From assembly GCF_900109775.1 (NCBI RefSeq), contig NZ_FOAX01000003.1, forward strand, positions 372,001 through 436,000: a stretch of DNA of 64,000 bases, written 5' to 3'. Under the pieces are notes generated by a model that saw nothing but the letters and a program-made list of their open reading frames with translations, made no database searches and had not been told where the DNA came from. The position numbers and the translations under genes were made by a program. Shown piece by piece: positions 53,476 to 61,136 of the stretch. The number at the start of each line of letters is the position of its first letter. Position 1 is the first letter of the stretch. This stretch comes from Pseudoxanthomonas sp. GM95. Lineage in GTDB: Bacteria > Pseudomonadota > Gammaproteobacteria > Xanthomonadales > Xanthomonadaceae.

Positions 53476-53493
53476 AAAGTGCACTCTGGCCCC
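53476..53493 (-). repeat. Left copy of the GGGGYCAGAGT repeat
   Basis: AAAGTGCACTCTGGCCCC, whose complement GGGGCCAGAGTGCACTTT matches the right copy (54077-54093) at 14 of 17 positions. Directly after the stop codon of the 53026-53472 gene. Confidence 0.75.
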
Positions 53494-53602
53494 TTTTCTG
53501 GACCCCGCTTTCTTCTCTTCGTCGCTTCAATCCAACTTCGGGATCAAAAAAACGTGCCCTTGAGCGAAAATCCAGCATCAAGCCGTGTTGCTCAGATCTC
53601 TC

Positions 53603-53992
53603 CTAATAAATAATTGGATGAAATCTCATAATAATAATTTCATTTCGAACTAGTGCATAGAAATCCTCAAAACCCTCACCCCTTATCCCAGAACAATTTA
53701 AATATCTAAGTTTATCCCCATCTCGAAACTCACCCATCATATCTATCCATTCGCCGTTGGTCTCTGGCTTCGGATTCCCCATGAGCCTGGACCCTTCGAG
53801 AACTTGACTAGAGGTCAAGGGGACTGATATGGCGCAACCCCGCATCCCCATTCGGGAAGCAAAGGAAGATCGCTCATAATCCCAAGTGAATCCATTGGCC
53901 GACGCGCAACCTGTTAATACCAGGAGTGAACTAGCAAGGAGTCTGCGTGCAAAGAAAAATAACGTCTGTGCCTGAGGATTTTTAAAATTCAT
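53603..53992 (-). CDS. Low-GC lipoprotein of unknown function
   Basis: A 129-residue protein with a lipoprotein signal (LFFFARRLLASSLLVLTGC, lipobox Cys near residue 28) and a mature part with FTWDYERSSFASRMGMRGCA and GEFRDGDKLRYLNCSGIRGE, so two further cysteines may pair. GAGGCGG lies before the ATG at 53992 and favours it over 54004. AT-rich codons contrast strongly with neighbours, indicating recent acquisition. It is the sole gene of the cassette. Role unknown. Confidence 0.65.
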   Translation of the reverse strand: MNFKNPQAQTLFFFARRLLASSLLVLTGCASANGFTWDYERSSFASRMGMRGCAISVPLTSSQVLEGSRLMGNPKPETNGEWIDMMGEFRDGDKLRYLNCSGIRGEGFEDFYALVRNEIIIMRFHPIIY

Positions 53993-54076
53993 CCGCCGCC
54001 TCATCGAAGGAAACCTGGTGCGCGTGATTATATTCCTTACTGCGAAACTAGGATTCGCCGAAACTTCAGCGAACCT

Positions 54077-54093
54077 GGGGTCAGAGTACAGTT
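54077..54093 (+). repeat. Right copy of the GGGGYCAGAGT repeat
   Basis: GGGGTCAGAGTACAGTT overlaps the final bases of the 54092-54562 gene (its stop codon begins at 54094 on the minus strand). Inverted relative to the copy at 53476-53493. Confidence 0.75.
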
Positions 54094-54562
54094 ATTCGCC
54101 AGCTTCTAATCCCTGCGCCGCTCTCCGCATCTGCTCCTCCGTCAACGGCGGCGGCCTCGCGATGGCGGGCTGTTCGTAAGGCCGCATACCGGTCGCTTTC
54201 TTGAAGACTTTCCAGGTCTCCCACAGCCCTTTGTTGAGGCCGTAGTTGACGTAGCCGCCATAGCCGCCGTCGCGGGGATCGCGGCCCATCTGTTCGGGGC
54301 TGATGCCGGTGCTGTAGGCCTTTTCGAAGCGGTTGGGATCGACGGCGATGGGGTTCTTGAACGTGTAAAGGTCCAGCACTTCCTCGTCCGGGCGTAGTGC
54401 CTGGATGCGGTCGAGCGTGGGGACCGGTGCGGCGGCTGTCTCGGGTGGCGATGGCGCGGGCGTTGGCGTGGCCTGTTGGGCCCGCGCCTTTAGCGCACAG
54501 CACAGCAGCAGGCAGGGCAGGCCGCTGCGGAGGCGCGACCGCACAGGCCGGCGGTCAGTCAT
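54092..54562 (-). CDS. Exported hypothetical protein, second of a tandem paralogous pair
   Basis: A 156-residue protein with a signal sequence (SGLPCLLLCCALKARAQ) and a proline-rich region. It shares with its neighbour the block EEVLDLYTFKNPIAVDPNRF and the later QPAIARPPPLTEEQM. Glycine/tyrosine-rich GGYGGYVNYGLNKGLWETWK follows. No known domain. Its start ATG overlaps the neighbour's stop over eight bases (ATGACTGA on the coding strand), so translation is coupled. Likely periplasmic. Confidence 0.7.
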   Translation of the reverse strand: MTDRRPVRSRLRSGLPCLLLCCALKARAQQATPTPAPSPPETAAAPVPTLDRIQALRPDEEVLDLYTFKNPIAVDPNRFEKAYSTGISPEQMGRDPRDGGYGGYVNYGLNKGLWETWKVFKKATGMRPYEQPAIARPPPLTEEQMRRAAQGLEAGE

Positions 54563-55037
54563 GCGATGGCGTCGGGGCAGCGGGCGCTTCCATCGCCGAC
54601 GTTTCGTCGCGGGCGCCCTGCGCGCTGATACGGGCGGCGCGCTCCATCTGCGCCAGGTCCAGCGGCGGTGGGCGCGCGATGGCTGGCTGCACCTGGCCCT
54701 TGATGCCGGGGATCTTCTGCAGGCCCTGGGCCGCGAAGCCGACCAGCTTGGCGAAGCCGTAGACCAGGTAGCCGCCGTTCTCGGTGATCTCCTTCGGCGA
54801 CGGCGGCGGGTGGTAGCGGTCGTTGAAGCGGTTCGACTCGACCTTGATGGGATTGTCGAACGTGTAGAGATCCAGCGTTTCCTCATCCGGCGGCAGGGCG
54901 CGGACTTCTTCGAGGGTGGTCACCAACGGCGGCGGTGTTTCTTGTGCAGGCGATGGCGGCGGCGCCTGCTGCGCGGCGGCCGGGCCGCACATTACCAGCA
55001 ATACGGCGCACACCCTCCGGTCGATCATCCTGGTCAC
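54555..55037 (-). CDS. Exported hypothetical protein, first of a tandem paralogous pair
   Basis: A 160-residue protein. Signal peptide CAVLLVMCGPAAAQ, then Pro/Gln-rich sequence, EETLDLYTFDNPIKVESNRF and QPAIARPPPLDLAQM, both shared with the downstream paralogue. GTG at 55037 has AGGAG six bases upstream; an ATG three codons later lies too far from it. Coiled-coil or enzymatic motifs are absent. The pair is unlike anything recognised here, and the conserved LDLYTF-NPI-V--NRF block may define a small family of Xanthomonad secreted proteins. Confidence 0.7.
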   Translation of the reverse strand: MTRMIDRRVCAVLLVMCGPAAAQQAPPPSPAQETPPPLVTTLEEVRALPPDEETLDLYTFDNPIKVESNRFNDRYHPPPSPKEITENGGYLVYGFAKLVGFAAQGLQKIPGIKGQVQPAIARPPPLDLAQMERAARISAQGARDETSAMEAPAAPTPSHD

Positions 55038-55243
55038 GTGTTGCTCCTTGTCGGCCAGCGCGCGCGGCGGGGTCGCGCGATACAGCGATGGCTCAGCGGC
55101 TTACTTTAGTGGCAAGGCCGCGCGGCAAGGGTTGGTTTTTCGTTGTGGCCACGCGGTGATCGACGGGCGTTCAGCGCGTCCTCAAGTGATCGCGGCGGCG
55201 ATGCATCGCAGATCCAGACATGCAGCGGCGCTGTATTGCCTCC

Positions 55244-56074
55244 TTAGCGTCGCAGCCACCGTTCGCCCGCCTGCGGTGGCGCATCCAGCACGCGCTTGGC
55301 CTGCGTGTCGCCGAGCAGCTGGGCCTGCAGGAAGGCGGTGCCGAGCTGCTGGGCGCGATCGAACAGCGCCGGCGACGCACCGCCGATGAGGTTGTGATCG
55401 CCGCCCTGCAACACCACCGCCGTCTTGTTGCCGGCCGGCGCGGACTGCACCGGATACAGGTGGTCGACCGGATCGGTGACGAAGCCCTGCACGCGGTCCT
55501 GGTCGCCGGTGATCAGCAGCACCGGAACGTCCAGCGTGGCGTAGGAGGCTGGACCGATCAGCCCGGGGATCTTGCCCGGCGAGGAATAGCCCAGCACCGC
55601 CACCACCGAGGGATCGCGCAACGGGCCGAGGTTGGCCAGCGCACCGCCGAGTGCGGCCGAGATCAAGGTGCCAAGGCTGTGCCCGGCGGCGATCACCGGC
55701 ACGTTGGGCCAGCGGGCGGCGGCGTAAGCACTGGCAGCGCGCATATCGGCGAAGCGTTCGAACAGGCCCTGCTGCAGCGAGAACTTCTCGCGCTCCGGAT
55801 ATTTGAGCGAATCCACGTGCAGCGGCGCGACCACCGCAAAGCCCGCATCTGACCAGGTCTGCAGCAAACGGTCGTAGTGCGCGGGCCAGCCGCCGTGGCC
55901 GCTGGAGAACAGCACCACGCCACGCACCTGCGCCGGCACCCAGACGTCCATCGTGGTGGCGCGCTGGGCCGACACCCGTAGCGGTAGCGTCTCGGTGGGT
56001 GTGGCCCACGCGGAAGGAAGGAACATCAACAGCAGCGTGGCCAACAGGCCGCGGAGGAAGAGCGCGCGCGTCAT
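55244..56074 (-). CDS. Exported alpha/beta-hydrolase
   Basis: A 276-residue protein with a signal peptide (GLLATLLLMFLPSAWAT). The nucleophile elbow is GHSLG (Ser133) in AAGHSLGTLIS, the oxyanion loop FSSGHGGWPAHY, with Asp in GDQDRVQGF and His in GGDHNLIGG completing the triad. The pattern resembles dienelactone-hydrolase/chlorophyllase-type esterases of the periplasm. Start 56074 leaves the signal peptide at the N-terminus. It diverges from the helicase gene across 196 bases. Substrate unknown. Confidence 0.86.
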   Translation of the reverse strand: MTRALFLRGLLATLLLMFLPSAWATPTETLPLRVSAQRATTMDVWVPAQVRGVVLFSSGHGGWPAHYDRLLQTWSDAGFAVVAPLHVDSLKYPEREKFSLQQGLFERFADMRAASAYAAARWPNVPVIAAGHSLGTLISAALGGALANLGPLRDPSVVAVLGYSSPGKIPGLIGPASYATLDVPVLLITGDQDRVQGFVTDPVDHLYPVQSAPAGNKTAVVLQGGDHNLIGGASPALFDRAQQLGTAFLQAQLLGDTQAKRVLDAPPQAGERWLRR

Positions 56075-56270
56075 TCGGGGCATCCCTGCAAGGAAGAAGA
56101 TGAAGGGACTTTGCCGGCCGGGCCCGAGCGCCACAGGTGCCCCTGGTCATCGAAACCAGGTGCCGGAAGTCACTTTCCGCCGGACGCCCGTGCAAGTCGT
56201 TGATGCACAACACGTCTCATGCGGTGAGACCGGGATCGATTCCCCTGTGTGTCTTTGGGGAAGATCGACC

Positions 56271-58823
56271 ATGGCCTACGCGCTGGCACGCCGCACCGAG
56301 GACGCCGAACGCGCCCTGGCCACCACCGATGGCCAGCCGTCGAAGGACGGCGCGCTGCTGACCGAGCGACTGGAGCGCCGCTACCACGACCGCATTACTG
56401 GCAGCTTCACCCTGCCCGGCCGCGAAGGCCGCTACGCGCCGATCCCCGATGACGTGCCGCCTGCGCTGGCGCTGGCGCTGAAAGCGCGCGGCATCGAGCA
56501 GCTTTACGCGCACCAGGCCGACGCCTGGGCCGCGACCCAGCGCGGCGAGCACGTGGCCATCGTCACGCCCACCGCCAGCGGCAAGTCGCTGTGCTACACG
56601 CTCCCCGTTGTGAGCGCGGCAATGACGCGCCAGGCCAAGGCGCTGTACCTGTTCCCGACCAAGGCGCTGGCGCAGGACCAGGTGGCCGAGCTGCTGGAAC
56701 TCAATCGCGCCGGCGAGCTTGGGGTGAAGGCTTTCACTTTCGACGGCGACACGCCGGGCGATGCGCGCCAGGCGATTCGCCTGCATGGCGACATCGTGGT
56801 GAGCAACCCGGACATGCTGCACCAGGCGATCCTGCCGCATCACACCAAGTGGGCGCAGTTCTTCGAGAACCTGCAGTACGTGGTGATCGACGAAATCCAC
56901 ACCTATCGCGGCGTGTTCGGCAGCCATGTCACCAACGTGCTGCGGCGGTTGAAGCGCATCTGCGCGTTCTATGGCGCCAACCCGCAGTTCATCCTGTGCT
57001 CGGCGACCATCGGCAATCCACAGGCGCACGCCGAGGCGCTGATCGAAGACCGCGTGCACGCCATCACCGAGTCCGGTGCGCCCACCGGCGACAAGCACGT
57101 GCTGCTGTGGAACCCGCCGGTGGTCAACCAGGATCTGGGCCTGCGCGCGTCGGCGCGTTCGCAGAGCAACCGCATCGCGCGCATCGCGATCAAGAGCGGG
57201 CTCAAGACGCTGGTGTTCGCGCAGAGCCGGCTGATGGTGGAAGTGCTGACCAAGTACCTGAAGGACATCTTCGACCACGATCCGCGCAAGCCGCCGCGCA
57301 TCCGTGCATATCGCGGCGGCTACCTGCCGACCGAACGGCGCGAGGCCGAGCGCGCGATGCGCGATGGCCGCATCGACGGCATCGTCAGCACCTCGGCGCT
57401 GGAGCTGGGCGTGGATATCGGCAGCCTGGACGTGGTGATCCTCAACGGCTATCCGGGCAGCGTGGCGGCGACGTGGCAGCGCTTCGGCCGCGCCGGCCGC
57501 CGCCAGCAGCCGGCGCTGGGCGTGCTGGTGGCCAGCTCGCAGCCGCTGGACCAGTACGTGGTGCGGCATCCGGATTTCTTCGCCGATGCGCCGCCCGAGC
57601 ATGCGCGCACGGCGCCGGACCAGCCGCTGATCCTGTTCGACCACATCCGCTGCGCGGCGTTCGAGCTGCCGTTCAACGCAGGCGAGTTCTTCGGCCCGGT
57701 CGATCCGCTGGTGTACCTGGAAGCGCTCGCCGAGAGCGAAGTGGTGCACCAGGAAGGCGAGCGCTGGGAGTGGATCGCCGACAGCTATCCGGCCAACGCG
57801 GTGAGCTTGCGCTCAGTGGCCGATGGCAACTTCGTCGTGGTCGACAAGAGCGACGGCAAGCAGACGATCATCGCGGAGGTCGATTATTCGGCCGCCGCGC
57901 TGACCCTGTACGAAGGCGCGATCCACATGGTGCAGTCCACGCCGTACCAGGTGGAGCGGCTGGACTGGGAAGGCCGCAAGGCCTATGTCACCCGCACGCA
58001 CGTGGACTACTACACCGACAGCATCGACTACACCAAGCTCAAAGTATTGGAGCGTTTCGACGGTGGCCCCGCAGGGCGCGGCGATGCGCACCACGGCGAG
58101 GTGCATGTGGTGCGGCGCGTGAGTGGCTACAAGAAGATCCGCTACTACACGCACGAGAACATCGGCTACGGCCCGGTCAACCTGCCCGACCAGGAGCTGC
58201 ACACCACGGCGGTGTGGTGGCAGTTGCCGCAGGCGACGCTGGGCAAGGCGTTCGCCTCCAAGCAGGACGCGCTGGATGGCTTCCTCGGTGCGTCGTATGC
58301 ACTGCATGTGGTGGCCACGGTGGCGGTGATGGCCGATGCGCGCGACCTGCAGAAGGCGGTGGGTAACGGCGATGGCGCGTGGTTCGCGCTGGCCGACCAG
58401 ACCGGCCGCGGCCAGCTGCGCGGCGTGGACGGGCAGGAAGGCACGGTGGAGCTGGAGCAGGCGTTCGTGCCGACGGTGTATCTCTACGACAACTTCCCCG
58501 GCGGCGTGGGCCTGAGCGAGCCGCTGTGGCAGCGCCAGGACGAACTCGTGCAGCGCGCGGGCGAGCTGGTGCAGCGCTGCGACTGCAAGGCCGGTTGCCC
58601 GGCGTGCGTCGGCCCGGTGCTGGCCGCCAGCGAAACCGGCAAGGGCGCATCGCCCAAGACGCTGGCGTTGAAGGTGCTGGCGCTGCTCTCGGAGCTGGGG
58701 ATGGAGGTGCAGGGCGATGTGGGATTGGATGCGACCGAGGTGTTCGCTTCCGTCGATCCCGCGCTGGCGGTGGCGCAGCGTGCACTGGATGATGACCGCG
58801 CTGCGTTGGATGCGTTGGCGTGA
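56271..58823 (+). CDS. mrfA: Hrq1/MrfA-like superfamily 2 helicase with C-terminal cysteine cluster
   Basis: An 850-residue DNA helicase. RecA-like domain 1 has Walker A TPTASGKSLCYTLP at about 99-112 and the DEIH box in VVIDEIHTYRGVFGSHV. Domain 2 has STSALELGVDIGSLDVVILN and QRFGRAGRRQQPALG (motif VI). The C-terminal DUF1998-type region ends RCDCKAGCPACVGP, a four-Cys metal cluster. This is the order of yeast Hrq1 and Bacillus MrfA (YprA), which unwinds damaged DNA in mitomycin-C repair. A gene matching its partner, the MrfB exonuclease, follows downstream, strengthening the call. Cytoplasmic; starts at 56271 with GGGGAA upstream. Confidence 0.9.
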   Translation: MAYALARRTEDAERALATTDGQPSKDGALLTERLERRYHDRITGSFTLPGREGRYAPIPDDVPPALALALKARGIEQLYAHQADAWAATQRGEHVAIVTPTASGKSLCYTLPVVSAAMTRQAKALYLFPTKALAQDQVAELLELNRAGELGVKAFTFDGDTPGDARQAIRLHGDIVVSNPDMLHQAILPHHTKWAQFFENLQYVVIDEIHTYRGVFGSHVTNVLRRLKRICAFYGANPQFILCSATIGNPQAHAEALIEDRVHAITESGAPTGDKHVLLWNPPVVNQDLGLRASARSQSNRIARIAIKSGLKTLVFAQSRLMVEVLTKYLKDIFDHDPRKPPRIRAYRGGYLPTERREAERAMRDGRIDGIVSTSALELGVDIGSLDVVILNGYPGSVAATWQRFGRAGRRQQPALGVLVASSQPLDQYVVRHPDFFADAPPEHARTAPDQPLILFDHIRCAAFELPFNAGEFFGPVDPLVYLEALAESEVVHQEGERWEWIADSYPANAVSLRSVADGNFVVVDKSDGKQTIIAEVDYSAAALTLYEGAIHMVQSTPYQVERLDWEGRKAYVTRTHVDYYTDSIDYTKLKVLERFDGGPAGRGDAHHGEVHVVRRVSGYKKIRYYTHENIGYGPVNLPDQELHTTAVWWQLPQATLGKAFASKQDALDGFLGASYALHVVATVAVMADARDLQKAVGNGDGAWFALADQTGRGQLRGVDGQEGTVELEQAFVPTVYLYDNFPGGVGLSEPLWQRQDELVQRAGELVQRCDCKAGCPACVGPVLAASETGKGASPKTLALKVLALLSELGMEVQGDVGLDATEVFASVDPALAVAQRALDDDRAALDALA

Positions 58824-58887
58824 GGGAGATGGTGTATCGCACTTTGGTGAGCTGTTTTAGCAGCGACGCGCTTGTGCGGAGAGTCCC

Positions 58888-59000
58888 ATCGCCGATGGAT
58901 CGGCTCCCACGAAGCGCGGAGATCGCGCGACGAAAAGTGGCTTCTCACCTCTGCGAGCCTGAAGCTCCTTGTGGGAGCTGCTTCAGCGGCGATGCTTTTG
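58888..59000. repeat. Pair of REP-like palindromes between mrfA and mrfB
   Basis: TGTGGGAGCTGCTTCAGCGG at 58971-58990 runs on as CGATGCTTTT and repeats the 6065 element closely. An inverted partial copy, CATCGCCGATGGATCGGCTC plus CCACG, lies at 58888-58912. The two face each other inside the 250-base gap between the helicase and exonuclease genes, where they could separate transcript stability of the two. Confidence 0.7.
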
Positions 59001-59073
59001 GTGGGAAGGCCACCGCTGTTGGAAGCATCACTTTCTCGCTGAAGCCGTTTTCGTCCACCGCAGGCCACCCCGC

Positions 59074-60429
59074 ATGAGCATCAGCGCCGATCGCCTGCGC
59101 GCCCTGCGCAAGCAGGCCGGCGATACGACCGTGCGCGAGGCGCCAACGCCTGCGCCCGCGGACGGCGTCGATCAATCGCCGGTGCGTGATGCTGTGCCCT
59201 CAACCGGCTTGCCGCAGGAAGCACAGGAAGCACAGGAAGCACAGGAAGCAGCTCAGTCTCCTGCTTCTGCCAAATCTTATCCGCACGCGCCGCTGCAGCC
59301 CTTCGGTGGAACAACATCGTCATCCCCGCGCACGCGGGGATCCAGGGACGTTGGCTCCGGACAGGCGACCGGCGTTGGATACCCGTCGGCAGGCTCGCGC
59401 CAAGACCGCGCCGGCCAAAGCGCGTCGGAGAGCAGCACCCCGATCTCCGGCCTTGCGCCAACGACATCCGAGAACAACCGCGCGATCACCTCCGGCCTCC
59501 AGCGACGCGCGCTTCCGGCCCCCAACACGGCGCGACCACGCGACCGCTCCGTCCTCGACTGGATGGAGCCGGCCGCAACGCCCGCCGCCAATGACAGCCA
59601 GCGCCGCGGCCTGCAGCCGCAGAACGTGGACGCGTTGCGTCGCCTGATCGCCACGCGCGAACGCAAGCCCGTGGCCGCCAGTCCTTCGGCACCGCGCCGC
59701 GCGGCAGTGATGGATCGCGCCCTGCCCGGTGAGGAAGTCGCGCCTGGGCTGCACCTGATCGAGGCCTTCCTGCCGCAGGCGATTCCTGGCGCCGCTCTGT
59801 CGCTGGCCTTCGCCAAGCGTCCGGAAGAGGCCGCCGCGCCACAACACCTGCTGTTCTTCGATACCGAGACTACCGGCCTGGCCGGCGGCACCGGCACGCG
59901 GGCCTTCATGATCGGCGCGGCCGATTGGCTGGACTGCACGCAACGCGGGCCGGGCCTTCGCATCCGCCAGCTGATGATGTCCACGATGGCCGCGGAAGGC
60001 CCGATGCTGCGCACGTTCGCGCAGTGGCTGACGCCGCAGACCGTGCTGTGCAGTTACAACGGCCGCAGCTACGACGCCCCGCTGCTCAAGACGCGCTACC
60101 GGCTGGCCCGTTTGCCCGAGCCGATCACCGCGCTGGACCACGTCGACCTGCTGCACCCCACGCGCCGGCGTTATCGCGGCACGTGGGAAAACTGCAAGCT
60201 GGCCACCATCGAGCGCCAGCTGCTGCGCATCGTGCGCGAGGACGACCTGCCCGGGTCCGAAGCGCCCGCCGCGTGGCTCACCTACCTGCGCGGCGGCAGC
60301 GCCCGCAACCTGCGCCGCGTCGCCCACCACAACCACCAGGATGTCGTGACCCTCGCCCTGCTGCTGCAGCGCCTGGTCCAGGCCGAAGACGACGACCGCG
60401 AAGTACTGGCGTTCGAGGAAGCGCCGTAG
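59074..60429 (+). CDS. mrfB: MrfB-like DnaQ-type exonuclease with a repeat-containing disordered N-terminus
   Basis: A 451-residue protein. From about residue 255 it has an RNase-H-like 3'-5' exonuclease domain: LLFFDTETTGLAGGTGTRAF (acidic DTE), LCSYNGRSYDAPLLKTRYRL (third Asp) and HNHQDVVTLALLLQRL (final Asp with preceding His), the DEDDh pattern of YprB/MrfB. It should process the damaged strand opened by the helicase. The first 200 residues are low-complexity Ala/Gln/Pro/Ser and include a nine-base tandem repeat (QEAQEAQEAQEA, about 48-59) and a REP-derived stretch (SSSPRTRGSRDVGSG). The helicase and this gene are co-directional, 250 bases apart with REP elements between, so separate transcripts are possible. 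Confidence 0.85.
   Translation: MSISADRLRALRKQAGDTTVREAPTPAPADGVDQSPVRDAVPSTGLPQEAQEAQEAQEAAQSPASAKSYPHAPLQPFGGTTSSSPRTRGSRDVGSGQATGVGYPSAGSRQDRAGQSASESSTPISGLAPTTSENNRAITSGLQRRALPAPNTARPRDRSVLDWMEPAATPAANDSQRRGLQPQNVDALRRLIATRERKPVAASPSAPRRAAVMDRALPGEEVAPGLHLIEAFLPQAIPGAALSLAFAKRPEEAAAPQHLLFFDTETTGLAGGTGTRAFMIGAADWLDCTQRGPGLRIRQLMMSTMAAEGPMLRTFAQWLTPQTVLCSYNGRSYDAPLLKTRYRLARLPEPITALDHVDLLHPTRRRYRGTWENCKLATIERQLLRIVREDDLPGSEAPAAWLTYLRGGSARNLRRVAHHNHQDVVTLALLLQRLVQAEDDDREVLAFEEAP
59318..59350. repeat. REP-type palindrome inside the mrfB reading frame
   Basis: A perfect 9-bp palindrome arm ATCCCCGCG / CGCGGGGAT (59322-59330, 59333-59341) with CGTC and CCAGGGACG on the sides, the form of the widespread CGTCAT-CCCGCG type repeat. 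In the mrfB frame it encodes SSPRTRGSRDV, in-frame with no stop. Confidence 0.75.
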
Positions 60430-60444
60430 CGCCTCGCGCGAACC

Positions 60445-61083
60445 TCAGACGTAAGGCGTCCCAGCCAGCGCGGCCTGCAGGCCGTCGTGGCCGCGATCGA
60501 TGAGAGCCAGGAAGGCGGCCTCCGCGGCCTTGGCCTTGCGCGTGGTGCGGAAGAGCTGGTGGGCGTGGATCAGCGCGGTGGCCCAGGTGGCGAGCAGCAG
60601 GTTGGCCGCCAGTTGCGCCTCGGAATCATTGGCTTGGCGCTGGACGCTGTCAGCGAGTGCTTGCGCAACGACCTGGGCGAACTCGTCGCGGATCGCGCGG
60701 GTGCGGGCCTTGAGCGCTTCGCTGGCGGCGATGGCGGCGACGAAGTCGCGGCTGTCTTTGGAGAACTCGACCAGCGGGCTCTTCTGCGCGATCAGCTGGT
60801 GCGCGTGGCGGCGCAGCGCCTCCAGCGGCGCGCTGCCAGCTTGGCGCTGCAGGATTGCCTCGCGCAGCAGCGCGCGCACTTCCCCGTCACGGTCGAAGAA
60901 CAGGTCTTCCTTGCGCGGGAAATGGTTGAACACGGTCATGCGCCCGACATCGGCGGCCGCGGCGATCTCGTCGATGGTCACCTTGTCGAAGCCGCGCTCG
61001 ACGAACAGCCGGGTGGCGACATCGGAAATGGCCTCGCGCGTGGCCAGGCGTTTACGGGAGCGACGGTCGGGCGGCGTTGACAT
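60445..61083 (-). CDS. TetR/AcrR-family transcriptional repressor
   Basis: A 212-residue regulator. The N-terminal DNA-binding domain (about 10-60) has ISDVATRLFVERGFDKVTID followed by EIAAAADVGRMTVFNHFPRK; the C-terminal 150 residues form the ligand domain. It is divergent from an FAD monooxygenase with a near-perfect palindrome in the 53-base gap, the textbook arrangement in which the repressor is released by a substrate or drug of the monooxygenase. The start at 61083 gives MSTPPDRRSRKRL; a longer in-frame ORF to 61149 would read through the operator. Confidence 0.92.
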   Translation of the reverse strand: MSTPPDRRSRKRLATREAISDVATRLFVERGFDKVTIDEIAAAADVGRMTVFNHFPRKEDLFFDRDGEVRALLREAILQRQAGSAPLEALRRHAHQLIAQKSPLVEFSKDSRDFVAAIAASEALKARTRAIRDEFAQVVAQALADSVQRQANDSEAQLAANLLLATWATALIHAHQLFRTTRKAKAAEAAFLALIDRGHDGLQAALAGTPYV

Positions 61084-61092
61084 GCCGATAGT

Positions 61093-61121
61093 GTACTCGG
61101 TACATTTTATGTACTGAGTAT
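61093..61121. promoter_or_regulatory. Palindromic TetR operator between repressor and monooxygenase
   Basis: GTACTCGGTACAT (61093-61105) and ATGTACTGAGTAT (61109-61121) form a 13-base inverted repeat with two mismatches and a three-base spacer. It lies between the divergent start codons (61083, 61137), where it overlaps any promoter. The AT-rich, symmetric sequence stands out from the surrounding GC-rich DNA. Confidence 0.8.
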
Positions 61122-61136
61122 ATTTTTGGATCTGGT

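Larger units (their letters stand above)
53476..54093. mobile_element. Candidate low-GC cassette between inverted repeats
   Basis: A 618-base segment that is visibly AT-richer than all flanking DNA, bounded by an inverted pair of GGGGYCAGAGTRCASTT repeats. It encodes one lipoprotein on the minus strand and no transposase. The repeats touch the stop codons of the two flanking genes. The arrangement fits a non-autonomous mobile cassette or an insertion between repeats that belong to a dispersed 3'-end repeat family. No target-site duplication is evident by eye. Confidence 0.4.

Noticed and set aside
59218-59260. Tandem repeats suggestive of a CRISPR or VNTR array
   Set aside because: Repeat unit is only nine bases, no spacers are present, and it lies within an open frame as a coding repeat.
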